A stretch of 64,000 nt of DNA, taken from NCBI GenBank assembly GCA_035631655.1, contig DASQIH010000216.1:3463-67462 (forward strand), given 5' to 3'. Each line of letters opens with the position of its first letter. Positions within the stretch are counted from its first letter, which is position 1. This document shows positions 7,793-16,223 of this stretch, in pieces. The notes under the pieces were generated by a model that saw only the letters and a list, made by a program, of their open reading frames with translations, did no database searches and was not told where the DNA came from. This DNA is from Gp1-AA122 sp035631655 (GTDB taxonomy: Bacteria; Acidobacteriota; Terriglobia; Terriglobales; Acidobacteriaceae). The position numbers and the translations under genes were made by a program.

Positions 7793-8576
7793 GACCGCAC
7801 CCTCGCGCGCATCAATCGCTCGCACCCGGGAATATAAAGAAGCGAGGTTGGCTGAAGCGGTGGAACCAGCGACAATCAACCACGATCTAAGGGTTCTGAG
7901 GCGGATGATGCGCCTCGCTGAGCGCAAACAATTAATCGTCCGCAATCCTTTCGTACAGGTAGAGTTTCTGAAACAGCGAAATCCACGGCTACCGCATATA
8001 GTTACCTTTGATGAAGAAGAAAAGATCCTGGCTGTGGCAGTGCCTTACATCCGCACCCTTGTTGTTTTAATCCTTGAGACGGGGATGCGATCCCACCGCG
8101 AAGCATTGTCCCTCAGGTGGGATGCGATTGATTTCGTCAATGACTTCATTCGAGTTGGGGAATCGAAAACTCGTGCGGGCATCAGAAACGTGCCACTGTC
8201 GGCTCGGTGTAAGACTGAGCTTTTGCGTTGGCGTAATATGGCCGGGTCGGGGTCTTCGCCATTTGTTTTCCCCAACCTGCGGACGCCTACTCGGCCTATG
8301 AGAGACATTCGCCAAACGTGGGCAAAGGCGTTGAAAGACGCAGGACTGCAATACTTCTGGATCTACAATCTCCGCCACACGTTCGCCAGTCGCTTGAGCG
8401 CCGCAGGGGTGTCTGATCTGTTCGTCGCCCAAATGATCGGCCATTCCACACCAAGCATTCTGCAAAAATATTCCAAGGCCATCGATGAGTACCGGCGAGA
8501 TGCGGTCCGCAAGCTTGAACACATGCGAGCTCTGCACACTACTCAGCAAAGCGCTATCCTGACTTCCATAAACTAG
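7749..8576 (+). CDS. Tyrosine recombinase / phage-type integrase
   Basis: Catalyses site-specific integration and excision, presumably of this island at tRNA-Leu. The catalytic domain spans about residues 85-250, with Arg114 (TGMRSHREALSLRW), Lys140 (ESKTRAG), YNLRHTFASRL giving Tyr206-x-x-Arg209 in place of the usual His-x-x-Arg, His232 (MIGHST) and nucleophile Tyr241 (LQKYSK). The core-binding part is recognisable from VEPATINHDLRVLRRMMRLA. At 275 residues it is short: most integrases of this type have 350-400, and the first ~25 residues look unlike protein and overlap a relic on the other strand. The N-terminal arm-binding domain therefore seems lost, and activity is uncertain. It ends 230 bp before the tRNA. 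Confidence 0.9.
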   Translation: MMVPRQRWPFRHRSMTAPSRASIARTREYKEARLAEAVEPATINHDLRVLRRMMRLAERKQLIVRNPFVQVEFLKQRNPRLPHIVTFDEEEKILAVAVPYIRTLVVLILETGMRSHREALSLRWDAIDFVNDFIRVGESKTRAGIRNVPLSARCKTELLRWRNMAGSGSSPFVFPNLRTPTRPMRDIRQTWAKALKDAGLQYFWIYNLRHTFASRLSAAGVSDLFVAQMIGHSTPSILQKYSKAIDEYRRDAVRKLEHMRALHTTQQSAILTSIN

Positions 8577-8705
8577 TTGTCGGAAAGCACGGCACCTGGA
8601 CTCTAAAGGTGATCTTGAACCTCTGTTTGGGGTTTGGCTCAGAGCCAGCTCTTTCAGTAGCATCCACAAAATTACCGGCTCGCTGCCCTGGGGCGTGCGA
8701 GAAAT

Positions 8706-8722
8706 TACTACAGTTTTACTAC
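8706..8722 (+). repeat. Putative integrase arm site, right copy
   Basis: An exact second copy of the 17 bp word at 2643-2659, same orientation, 83 bp inside the right att repeat and 130 bp after the integrase stop. Confidence 0.55.
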
Positions 8723-8806
8723 AGTCGGCGGTTTTCCACGGGAAACGAGGCTGATACAAGAGGGTCGGGATTACCCGTAGACTTATCAAAACAAGTAGGA
8801 TAACTC

Positions 8807-8894
8807 TGGTGCCGGGAGGGGGAGTCGAACCCCCAAGGTACCAAGTACCGGCGGATTTTGAGTCCGCTGCGTCTGCCAGTTCCGCCATCCCGGC
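8807..8894 (-). tRNA. tRNA-Leu (anticodon CAA)
   Basis: An 88-base class II tRNA. The acceptor pairs GCCGGGA at 8894 downward with TCCCGGC before ACCA; CCA is encoded. The anticodon arm is CGGACTCAAAATCCG with CAA, followed by a long variable arm and the T-arm GGGGGTTCGACTCCCCC. Its 3' half is duplicated at 2494-2552, marking it as the integration target of the island. Confidence 0.96.
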
Positions 8895-8997
8895 GAAGGA
8901 AGGCTTTTCCGACTGGTAGCCACAGTATCGCACAGCCGCTGCGGGGCTGCCACAGCGCGACTTTCCGCCCAAGAGCCGATACTCAGAATGGTTCGGA

Positions 8998-9960
8998 TTA
9001 CCTTCGCGCCTGCATCCATTTCCATGCAGTCGACACGATGTCTCGAAGGGAGCGACTCGGCCGCCAGCCCAGCACCTGCTGGGCTCGCCTGGAGTCGGCA
9101 ACCAAGGCGGGAGGATCGCCCGGGCGACGCGCCGCCACCACTCTGGGCACCTCACGTCCCGCAACCTGCTCGACGGTCTTGACGACCTCCATCACGGAAT
9201 AGCCCTGGCCGGTTCCAAGATTCAACGCAACGGACTCGTTCTTATTCGTGACATGCTGCAGCGCTTGCACGTGGGCTTCGGCCAAATCGTTGACGTGGAT
9301 ATAGTCACGGATGCACGTACCGTCCGGAGTCGGATAGTCCGTACCGAAAACCTGGAGCTTGGGGCCTTTGCCGGCAGCCGCGGCCAGCGCCAGCGGTATC
9401 AGGTGAGTCTCCGGGTCGTGCAGCTCTCCAATTTCTCCGCTCTCATCGGCGCCGGCGGCATTGAAATAACGCAGGCTCGCGAACCGCATGCCATAGGCAC
9501 GATCGTAGGCTTCCAGCGCATTTTCAACGAATAACTTCGTCACCCCATAAGGATTCACCGGCAGACGAGGCGTGCTTTCGGCAATAGGAACCGCGGGAGG
9601 GACTCCGTACACGGCGCAGCTCGAAGAAAAGACAAACTTCCGCACACCGGCATCCAGCGCCGTGTTCAGCAGCATCAGTGCCGCTTCAACATTGTTGCGA
9701 AAATATTTTCGCGGATTCTCGACTGATTCCCCGACGTAGGCATGGGCGGCGAAGTGCATTACCGCATCCGCCTTTTTCATTACTTGGCCAAGCCTAGACT
9801 GATCGGCAATATCTCCCTCAATCAGCTCGAAGCCGTTCGCCAGGAATTTATGGCCGGTCGAGAGGTTGTCATAAACCATGACCTCATGGCCATGGCGGCG
9901 CAGGGTTCGCGTGGTGTGACTGCCGATGTAACCCGCACCGCCCACCACCAGCACCAGCAA
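8998..9960 (-). CDS. galE: UDP-glucose 4-epimerase
   Basis: Interconverts UDP-glucose and UDP-galactose (Leloir pathway, precursor supply for surface polysaccharides). It is 320 residues, close to the usual length. It has the NAD-binding GGAGYIG (residues 7-13), Asp31 at the end of strand 2, the SSSCAVYG block with catalytic Ser (112-114), and the YGVTK pair Tyr138/Lys142 of extended short-chain dehydrogenases. The start is TTG 9960: the sequence reads straight into the Rossmann strand, and AAAGGAG lies 7 bases upstream. It is the first gene outside the island on the tRNA side. Confidence 0.95.
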   Translation of the reverse strand: MLVLVVGGAGYIGSHTTRTLRRHGHEVMVYDNLSTGHKFLANGFELIEGDIADQSRLGQVMKKADAVMHFAAHAYVGESVENPRKYFRNNVEAALMLLNTALDAGVRKFVFSSSCAVYGVPPAVPIAESTPRLPVNPYGVTKLFVENALEAYDRAYGMRFASLRYFNAAGADESGEIGELHDPETHLIPLALAAAAGKGPKLQVFGTDYPTPDGTCIRDYIHVNDLAEAHVQALQHVTNKNESVALNLGTGQGYSVMEVVKTVEQVAGREVPRVVAARRPGDPPALVADSRRAQQVLGWRPSRSLRDIVSTAWKWMQARR

Positions 9961-10199
9961 CAGCTTTCTCCTTTAAGAACCTTACAGATAGGCACTCCGA
10001 ATGAAGCTTCAGTCTAGCAAACCGGCGTCCGAGTGGGCTCGCGGGAGCCGGAAATTGGCCAGTGTCCGACCAGGCGAAGCACTCTAGATACTTTGCCCGC
10101 CCCGTTTTCCATGCGAGATTTGCTGCACGGACCGGCCCATCACCTATCGCCGGCCTCTGACCGCGTCGGAATCAAGAAATCAGTTTTCAGGACAACAGA

Positions 10200-10385
10200 A
10201 TGGATATAACCACACCAAAGCGCATGATCTGGATCGACGGCGAAACCTTCACTGGCTGGTGCTGCTCGCTATGTGAATGGGGGCTCACGGCGCCGCGTCT
10301 GGAAAGCACGGTGGCGGCGCTCGCCTTCAACCGCGTCGCGCAAGAAAGCTTTGACAAGCACACCTGCCAAGCCGGGCAGGCTTAG
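10200..10385 (+). CDS. Small protein with Cys/His cluster
   Basis: A 61-residue protein starting at ATG 10200. It carries GWCCSLCEWGL near residues 20-30 and FDKHTC near the end, a CxxC...HxC arrangement that could bind zinc. Small acidobacterial proteins beginning KRMIWIDGETF look similar. It is probably cytoplasmic and its function is unknown. It is followed 26 bp later by a small membrane protein gene on the same strand. Confidence 0.65.
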   Translation: MDITTPKRMIWIDGETFTGWCCSLCEWGLTAPRLESTVAALAFNRVAQESFDKHTCQAGQA

Positions 10386-10411
10386 AAACAAAACCGGGTC
10401 AGGAGGGCACC

Positions 10412-10603
10412 ATGAAGAGCCGGACAATGTCCCTGATAATGCCGTTGCTGTTCGGAATCCTCGGGTTGGTGTTTCTGCTTCTCGACCACCGGCTGGGCGC
10501 AATCCCGATGGCAGATCTGATTCACGTGCTGGCTTCCGGGATGTGCTTCGGCGTGGCCCTCGCATTGTCGGTTGCCAAGCTGCGGAAGCCTCCAGCCGTG
10601 TAG
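10412..10603 (+). CDS. Small two-helix membrane protein
   Basis: A 63-residue hydrophobic protein with two predicted membrane helices (IMPLLFGILGLVFLLLDH and VLASGMCFGVALALSVA). ATG 10412 follows a strong AGGAGGG ribosome-binding site 4 bases upstream. No family was recognised. It probably shares a transcript with the preceding Cys/His protein. Confidence 0.65.
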   Translation: MKSRTMSLIMPLLFGILGLVFLLLDHRLGAIPMADLIHVLASGMCFGVALALSVAKLRKPPAV

Positions 10604-10886
10604 TCCAGCATTCCCGCTGGGCGCTTTACCGGTCAGCCGGGCAATCAGAGGACTGGCGCATGGACATCCCGCCCTGTGACCAAAGTAATCAACCTATCGT
10701 CATCGGGCCGAGACTTCCTTATCTTTTTGCAGTAAGGTTGGTTAGCTCGGATTAGAAATACGGCGGTTGGACCCAGGCAGTCTGCAACCCTGCAATCCCT
10801 GATTCCGGCCGGCGGTTCTATTCGTAGTTAATGGCCGTTCTTGGCTAAAAAGTCGTATCATTAAGATTAATCGGCAGGAGAGGGTC

Positions 10887-11051
10887 ATGAGGAAACTGTT
10901 CAGCAGACTCTGGTCGGAGGATACAGGTCAGGATATCGCCGAGTACGCGGTAATGTTGGCTGTGATTCTGGTAATCGTTGTAGGTACGATTCGGCTCATC
11001 GGCACCAACGCGAACACGGTATTCTCCAACGTCGCTAGCTCGATCCAGTAA
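10887..11051 (+). CDS. Flp/Fap-type pilin
   Basis: A 54-residue protein: basic MRKLFSRLW, then the prepilin motif GQDIAEYAVMLA with Glu at +5, a hydrophobic helix (VILVIVVGTIRLIG) and a polar tail ending NVASSIQ. This is the layout of type IVb Flp pilins exported by Tad systems and cleaved by a TadV/CpaA-type peptidase before QDIAEY. AGGAGAGGG lies just upstream of ATG 10887. No tad assembly genes are in the window, so it is an orphan pilin gene here. Confidence 0.85.
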   Translation: MRKLFSRLWSEDTGQDIAEYAVMLAVILVIVVGTIRLIGTNANTVFSNVASSIQ

Positions 11052-11155
11052 GCCGCGCTGTTCGCTTCCCATCAAAGCAGCCGCTACTGCATCCGCCGTG
11101 TGCGGAGCGGCCTGCGGTTCAAGCGGTTGGTCGACGAGCCAAGCGGAACCCGCAA

Positions 11156-12442
11156 TCATTCAATGCGCAGCAGCAACACGGGTTCTACCATGAACTCGAA
11201 AGCGTTGATTGCGTCCACCGCGCGTTGAACCGTCGGCTCAGATACCGGTTCCACAGTAATCACAAAGGACAGCCGGTCCTTGGGCAGATGGGGTTCCTGC
11301 TCCAGCGAGTCGATGTTAATGTCGTGATGCGCAATGACCTCCGCCACGCGGGCAACAATGCCGCGCTGGTCTTTCACGGTGAGGCGTAGATACCAGCTCA
11401 CAGGGCGGGGATTCGCGCAAATCTCTATCTCATGGGAATCCAGGAAGCCCGAAACTTTCTTGGCGCTTAATTGACCTGCGGCCAGGTCGCGGGCAATCTC
11501 AATGAGGTCGGAAACGACGGCCGCTCCGGTGGCATCCCCCCCCGCACCCCGCCCATAAAACATCTGCATTCCGATCTTGTCCCCGAGCAAAAACACGGCG
11601 TTGTTTACGCCTTCCACCTTGGCCAACATCGAGCGGCAGCCGACCAGCCAGGGCCGCACGGAAACTTCCAGCCCAGCCTCGGTCTGCTCCGCCGAACCCA
11701 CCAGGCGGATCGTGCTTTCCAGGCGATGGGCCGAATGAATATCGATGGCCCGCACTTGACGGATGCCATAGGTGGGAATCTTGGACACTTGCAGGCGCCC
11801 GCCAAAGGCCATGCGAGCCAGGATGCAGAGCTTGTCCCGAGCATCAAGCCCATCAATGTCTAACGACGGATCAGCCTCGGCGTACCCGGCTTTTTGCGCC
11901 TCTGCTAATGCCTGGTCAAACTCAATGCCACGACTCTCCATCTGGGTAAGGATGTAATTGGCGGTGCCATTGAGAATGCCATGGACAGCGCGCAACCGGT
12001 CACCAGCTGTGGATTCATGAATGACGCGCAAAATGGGAATGCCGCCCGCGACGCTGGCCTCAAACCCGATGGGTAGATTGCGGCACGCAGCCAGGGCGAA
12101 AAGTTCGTCTCCGTGCTCCGCCAGTAGGTTCTTGTTGGCGGTAACTACCGGCTTGCCCTTTTCCAGCGCCGCACGCACCAGCTGAAGAGGTTGGTCAGTG
12201 CCTCCGACGGTTTCCACTAAAACGTCAACATCGTCAGCCTGGACCAATTCCTTCCAATTGGAAACTGCGCGTGCGCCGGCCGGGGCATGCTCGCGCTTTA
12301 CGCCGGAACGGCGGCAGACCGCTGTAACTTCAAGCCTGATGCCGCTTCGCCGCTCGATTAGCTGGGCGTGCTTGGAAATGATGTCTGCGGTTGCGCGGCC
12401 GACGGTGCCGAAGCCCACAATACCTACACGGACTCGCCTCAT
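11156..12442 (-). CDS. hom: Homoserine dehydrogenase with ACT domain
   Basis: Reduces aspartate semialdehyde to homoserine, the branch to threonine and methionine. It is 428 residues from ATG 12442. NAD(P)-binding GIVGFGTVGRA lies at the N terminus, followed by TANKNLLA, GGIPI, NGTANYIL and the catalytic block GYAEADPSLDIDGLDARDKL. A C-terminal ACT domain (RGIVARVAEVIAHHDINIDS) suggests feedback control by threonine. It follows lysC by 22 bases on the same strand, so the two form an operon. Longer in-frame starts would run into lysC and give an arginine-rich, unlikely N terminus. Confidence 0.95.
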   Translation of the reverse strand: MRRVRVGIVGFGTVGRATADIISKHAQLIERRSGIRLEVTAVCRRSGVKREHAPAGARAVSNWKELVQADDVDVLVETVGGTDQPLQLVRAALEKGKPVVTANKNLLAEHGDELFALAACRNLPIGFEASVAGGIPILRVIHESTAGDRLRAVHGILNGTANYILTQMESRGIEFDQALAEAQKAGYAEADPSLDIDGLDARDKLCILARMAFGGRLQVSKIPTYGIRQVRAIDIHSAHRLESTIRLVGSAEQTEAGLEVSVRPWLVGCRSMLAKVEGVNNAVFLLGDKIGMQMFYGRGAGGDATGAAVVSDLIEIARDLAAGQLSAKKVSGFLDSHEIEICANPRPVSWYLRLTVKDQRGIVARVAEVIAHHDINIDSLEQEPHLPKDRLSFVITVEPVSEPTVQRAVDAINAFEFMVEPVLLLRIE

Positions 12443-12464
12443 AGTCACTAAGAAAGGTTCCCTG

Positions 12465-13910
12465 TCACTGGATTTGCGTCGCGGCCTGCGTTTGCATGCT
12501 CTCACCGGCCTGGCTCAAGAATTCCTGATGGATGGCTCGTAACACATCGTTGACCCTCGCCGCGGTTACCGCAAAACAGATATTGAGCTCGCTAGCTCCC
12601 TGCGCTACGGCAATGACGCTGACATTGTTGCGAGCCACCACGGAAAACAACCGTCCCAGAATGCCGCACGTCCCTTTCATGCCAGAGCCCAAGACCGCAA
12701 TCACTGCGATATCCCGGTGAACCGAAACCGGATTCAGGACTCCATGCTTCAGTTCCGTGCGAAAAAGGCGCTGGATGGCATGGACCACATGTTCTGTATC
12801 CTGCTCCCGGAGCACCAGTCCTAGGGAATCTTCTGAAGACGATTGCGTGGAGAACAGGACATCGATGCGCTCATGTCCGAGGCGCAGGAACAACCTTCCG
12901 AAGATCTCGGCGAAATGAACATCCCGGCGCGTAGTCAGGGTGACCAGCGAAGCATGGGTCACTGCGGTCACCGCCTTTACCGGGTGATTACTGGCCGGCA
13001 AGGCCTCCACAATTTTCGTTCCCGGAAGCTCCGGCTTAAAGGAGTTCTTGATCCACACCGGAATGCCACGCTCCATAGTCGGACGAATTGCCTTTCGGTG
13101 GATGACCTTGGCGCCATAGTACGAAAGCTCGATCGCTTCCGCAAAAGTGATCTCCGGCAGCGTGACTGCGTCGGGACAGATGCGGGGGTCGGCGGTGAGG
13201 ACCCCGTCTACGTCGGTCCAAATCCAAACCTCGTCGGCATCCAGGGCCGCGCCCAGGATGGTTGCGGAGGAATCCGATCCACCACGTCCCAGAGTCGTAA
13301 CCTGCCCGGTGCGCGTGGCACCGCTGTATCCCATGACCACAGGGATCTGCCCTTGCTTCAGGAGTGGCAAGAGCACTTCCCGAGAGCGCTGCCGCGTGGA
13401 CTCCATATCGGGGCTGGCATCACCGAATTCGTCATCTGTCACTAGAACCTTCGCCGAATCCACAAAACTGGCTTTTGCCCCCATTTGATCGAGGCAGGCA
13501 GCGAAAATCCGCGCCGAAATCTGCTCTCCCAGAGGCAATACCATATCCATCACTTGGGGAGTGGCCGAACCCAGCAACAAAAGCGCCGAGCAGAACTCGC
13601 GCAACCGACGCAACGTGGCCTCAACTCCTCCAGAAACTGACTTTAGGTGTTCGCCCTGAAACAAGCCGGAGAGCACTTGTTCATGCCGATGGCTAAGCTG
13701 CTGCAGTCCCTCTTCGACTTCTTTTCCATTGCCCAAGCGAGCGGCGTTCAGAACCTTCAGAATCAGGTCCGTAACCTGCGAGAGTGCGGAAACCACAACC
13801 ACAATGTCATTACCGGATTGAGCCTGCTGTTTGACGATAGTCGCTGCCTGGCGAATGCGCTCGGCGTTGCCCACAGAAGTACCGCCAAACTTCATAACAA
13901 GTAGACTCAT
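12465..13910 (-). CDS. lysC: Aspartate kinase
   Basis: Phosphorylates aspartate, the first step toward lysine, threonine and methionine. It is 481 residues with the N-terminal MKFGGTSVG, the substrate/ATP block TLGRGGSDSSA, WTDVDGVLTADPR, and ELSYYGAKVIHRKAI. Two ACT modules follow at the C terminus (from about residue 320), one containing VAVLGSGMKGTCGILGRLFS, the usual site for amino-acid feedback. The length matches the monofunctional, ThrA-like class rather than the alpha/beta class with an internal start. It is transcribed first, followed by hom. Confidence 0.95.
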   Translation of the reverse strand: MSLLVMKFGGTSVGNAERIRQAATIVKQQAQSGNDIVVVVSALSQVTDLILKVLNAARLGNGKEVEEGLQQLSHRHEQVLSGLFQGEHLKSVSGGVEATLRRLREFCSALLLLGSATPQVMDMVLPLGEQISARIFAACLDQMGAKASFVDSAKVLVTDDEFGDASPDMESTRQRSREVLLPLLKQGQIPVVMGYSGATRTGQVTTLGRGGSDSSATILGAALDADEVWIWTDVDGVLTADPRICPDAVTLPEITFAEAIELSYYGAKVIHRKAIRPTMERGIPVWIKNSFKPELPGTKIVEALPASNHPVKAVTAVTHASLVTLTTRRDVHFAEIFGRLFLRLGHERIDVLFSTQSSSEDSLGLVLREQDTEHVVHAIQRLFRTELKHGVLNPVSVHRDIAVIAVLGSGMKGTCGILGRLFSVVARNNVSVIAVAQGASELNICFAVTAARVNDVLRAIHQEFLSQAGESMQTQAATQIQ

Positions 13911-14117
13911 GGAAATCCTGATAAGGGGAGATTCTTTTCACTAGTACAGCACGTGCGCGTCAAAACCAGCAAGCGTTATCTCCACTTGCGGGCGAAGCTC
14001 TGCCATCGGGCACTTTCCAGGCGGGAGGTTTCGAGAGGTGAGGCGGTTCGCGGGCTGAGACTTCAGAAAAGACACGAGCCGCATCCGCGCAACCGCGGAT
14101 TCGTGGACTTGAAGTTC

Positions 14118-14657
14118 CTACTTCCCTGCGCGAGCGCGACGACGGATTGGAATCGGGGCCGAGTCGTGGTCCTCGAATGTCACTGCTCCCTGCTTCTCCT
14201 CTGTGTGCGGGAGTTCTTCAAGCAACCGCACGCAGCGATTCCACCGCAGGACGGCATCGTCGTTGTCAGGTGGATGAATCTTCTCCGCCGCTTCAAAATG
14301 CCGCATCGCTTCCTTAAACAACCCCGCGAGAATGTGAGCAGGACGTCCGGCTCGCATCTGGGCTTTGGCCCGACGCTCATGAAGCAGGCCCATGTAGTAG
14401 TCGCGCTCGTACGGATCGGTGAGCTGGCGAAAAACGCTTTCTGCTTCGGCAAAACGGTCCCACGCCTGTCCAATGAACTGATCCGTAATTGCCAAACCGA
14501 GCGTGCGCAATGCCACTTGGTGGCCCGGCTCGATCGCCAGAATGTCATGGCAGATAGATTCGGCCTCCTCCGGTTCGTTCAGGTAGCGGTACAGCGTAGC
14601 CTTGGAAAGGGCTTCAGAAATGCCACTCTGCGAAATCGTTTTCAGTTTCAATTCCAT
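14118..14657 (-). CDS. TPR-like protein downstream of frdD
   Basis: A 179-residue soluble protein of paired helices resembling tetratricopeptide repeats (ATLYRYLNEPEEAESICHDI; HERRAKAQMRAGRP; EAMRHFEAAEKIHP). Start ATG 14657 has GGAGGAG immediately upstream. It lies 20 bases after frdD on the same strand and is probably the last gene of the frd operon. Its role there is unknown; a scaffold or assembly role is only a guess. It ends in a basic tail. Confidence 0.8.
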   Translation of the reverse strand: MELKLKTISQSGISEALSKATLYRYLNEPEEAESICHDILAIEPGHQVALRTLGLAITDQFIGQAWDRFAEAESVFRQLTDPYERDYYMGLLHERRAKAQMRAGRPAHILAGLFKEAMRHFEAAEKIHPPDNDDAVLRWNRCVRLLEELPHTEEKQGAVTFEDHDSAPIPIRRRARAGK

Positions 14658-14677
14658 AACTCCTCCACCGCAACTTC

Positions 14678-15049
14678 CTACAAATTCCACAGCAGATATC
14701 CGGCAAAGATGGTACCTGCCACCGCTCCGCCATAACACAAGGTAAAGATCACTTCATTCAGGTGCTTCACCTGAAGCCCGTCGTAGAGCGTGTAGCGGAA
14801 GCGATGGGCCCAGTGGAACAGTGGCAGTGAGCACATTAGAAACAGGTAGATCCGCACCCAGGGCAGCCCAACCAGGCCCATCATGTGTTCGTGGCTAGGT
14901 GCCCGCAGCCAACCCAAAGGGAATGCCACTCCAAACAGAAACAAATGTACGGGGATAAGCAACGCGGCGACTACACCGCCCGCGCTGAACAGCGTCCACA
15001 GGAACGCCTCGTTAGACTGTTTTGCCATCCTTACTTCAGAACCAGCCAT
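14678..15049 (-). CDS. frdD: Fumarate reductase membrane subunit D
   Basis: A 123-residue hydrophobic anchor of a type D quinol:fumarate reductase. Three membrane helices are visible: FSAGGVVAALLIPVHLFLF, WVRIYLFLMCSLPLF and FTLCYGGAVAGTIFAGYLLW. The motif LFHWAHRFRYTLYDGLQ is characteristic of FrdD. Start ATG 15049 has GTAGGAG 4 bases upstream and overlaps the end of frdC by 19 bases, indicating coupling. No heme-ligand pattern is expected in this class. Confidence 0.88.
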   Translation of the reverse strand: MAGSEVRMAKQSNEAFLWTLFSAGGVVAALLIPVHLFLFGVAFPLGWLRAPSHEHMMGLVGLPWVRIYLFLMCSLPLFHWAHRFRYTLYDGLQVKHLNEVIFTLCYGGAVAGTIFAGYLLWNL

Positions 15050-15459
15050 GCTACTCCTACCGAAATAACGACCCATACGGCATAGTTAGGCGCTGCAATC
15101 AGGATTTCGGGAAGCCGCTTTCCGCGCCAACGAACGGCCATGGCTCGCGGCGCCAAGTTGAACCACGTGATGGTGTGAAATATAACGAAAAATAAGCTGA
15201 CTAAATTCAGCACGAGTGCAACCGGACTCTGCAGCCAGTGCTGGAACCGCGCATAGGCCTCTGGCCCGGCACGCAAGGCCCGCAACTCAAGCAGAGTGAT
15301 CACGACGAATATCGCCACGAACACACTGCTGATTTCGCGCACAATGAACTTCAGATATTGCCACTGACCCAGCCACCAGTACACCGACACACGTGGCCGG
15401 TACCATCGGGGATGGAATTCCTGGTACAGCGGGAGCACTTTAGTCGTTGGCTGCTGCAT
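15031..15459 (-). CDS. frdC: Fumarate reductase membrane subunit C
   Basis: A 142-residue membrane anchor with three helices: EISSVFVAIFVVITLLEL, ALVLNLVSLFFVIFHTITWF and YAVWVVISVGVAWLVL. YWWLGQWQYLKFIVREISS near the N terminus and HTITWFNLAPRAM are FrdC signatures around the quinone site. ATG 15459 is chosen because AAGGA stands 8 bases upstream; ATG 15468 has no usable spacing. It overlaps frdB by 20 bases and frdD by 19. Confidence 0.88.
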   Translation of the reverse strand: MQQPTTKVLPLYQEFHPRWYRPRVSVYWWLGQWQYLKFIVREISSVFVAIFVVITLLELRALRAGPEAYARFQHWLQSPVALVLNLVSLFFVIFHTITWFNLAPRAMAVRWRGKRLPEILIAAPNYAVWVVISVGVAWLVLK

Positions 15460-16222
15460 GGCGAACATCCTTGTTCTTGCGACCGAGCGGCGTGACAAAC
15501 GACTTCACCCAATCGAGTGCAGCTTTCAGCTTGTATTGCTGAATTGCCCCCGCCGGGTCCACATGCTTTGGGCAAACCCGCGTGCACTCTCCTACAAACG
15601 TGCAGCCCCAGATCCCTTCCGGGTGCGCCAGCACGGCCATCCGCTCCGCGGTGCCTTGATCGCGCGAATCCTGGTTGTAGCGCTGTGCCAGGGCGATTGC
15701 CGCCGGACCTACGAACACCGGATCGAGGCCAACCACCGGGCAGGCGGCGTAACACAGCGTGCAGTTGATGCACATGCTGAACTGCTTGTAATTTTCCAAT
15801 TGCTCCGGCGTCTGCAGGAATTCACCTTCCTCCAAAGGCGGTTCCTTTTGCCGGATCAACCATGGCTTGACGGCCTTGAGCTTAACCAGAAAGTCACTTA
15901 GCTCCGTCACCAAGTCTCGGATGACAGGAAAATAACGCAGAGGTTCCACCCGAAGCTTGTTTCCGTTTCGCGCGTAGGACGACAGGAAGGTGGCGCAACT
16001 CAGCTTGGGCTCGCCATCCACCATCATGCCGCAACTGCCGCAGATTCCCATCCGGCACGACCAGCGATAGGTCAGCGAGCCATCTACCCGGTCCTTGATG
16101 TAGTTGAGGGCGTCCAACACCACCCATTCTTTGTGGACGGGCACCTCGAACTCTTCGAAGTGCGGCTGGGTGTCGCGCTCCGGTGAGTACCGCGGAATCT
16201 CGAGAATGATTTTGTCGGCCAT
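15440..16222 (-). CDS. frdB: Fumarate reductase iron-sulfur subunit
   Basis: A 260-residue electron-transfer subunit linking the flavin in FrdA to quinol in the membrane. The N-terminal ferredoxin domain has CRMGICGSCGMMVDGEPKLSC for [2Fe-2S]. The C-terminal domain has CINCTLCYAACP and CTFVGECTRVCP for the [4Fe-4S] and [3Fe-4S] clusters. ATG 16222 begins one base after the frdA stop, the tightest possible operon spacing. Confidence 0.95.
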   Translation of the reverse strand: MADKIILEIPRYSPERDTQPHFEEFEVPVHKEWVVLDALNYIKDRVDGSLTYRWSCRMGICGSCGMMVDGEPKLSCATFLSSYARNGNKLRVEPLRYFPVIRDLVTELSDFLVKLKAVKPWLIRQKEPPLEEGEFLQTPEQLENYKQFSMCINCTLCYAACPVVGLDPVFVGPAAIALAQRYNQDSRDQGTAERMAVLAHPEGIWGCTFVGECTRVCPKHVDPAGAIQQYKLKAALDWVKSFVTPLGRKNKDVRHAAAND

Positions 16223-16223
16223 A

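Larger units (their letters stand above)
2494..8863. mobile_element. Integrase-bearing genomic island in tRNA-Leu(CAA)
   Basis: A 58-59 bp sequence matching the 3' half of tRNA-Leu is present at 2494-2552 and 8806-8863, in the same orientation and differing by one inserted A. The right copy is part of the intact tRNA. A tyrosine recombinase lies 230 bp inside the right end. Matching 17 bp repeats sit 84-91 bp inside each end. The cargo includes a toxin-antitoxin pair, a lipoprotein, a secreted protein, small hypothetical genes and gene relics. This is the classical layout of an element that integrates into a tRNA 3' end and restores it. No conjugation or replication genes are seen, so it is probably a small or decayed island. 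Confidence 0.88.

Noticed and set aside
8067..9164. 365-codon open frame on the minus strand
   Set aside because: It runs antisense to the integrase, through the tRNA and into galE; composition is unlike protein and it overlaps three well-supported features.
13953..14735. 260-codon open frame on the plus strand
   Set aside because: Antisense of the TPR gene and a spacer; basic, no recognisable domain.
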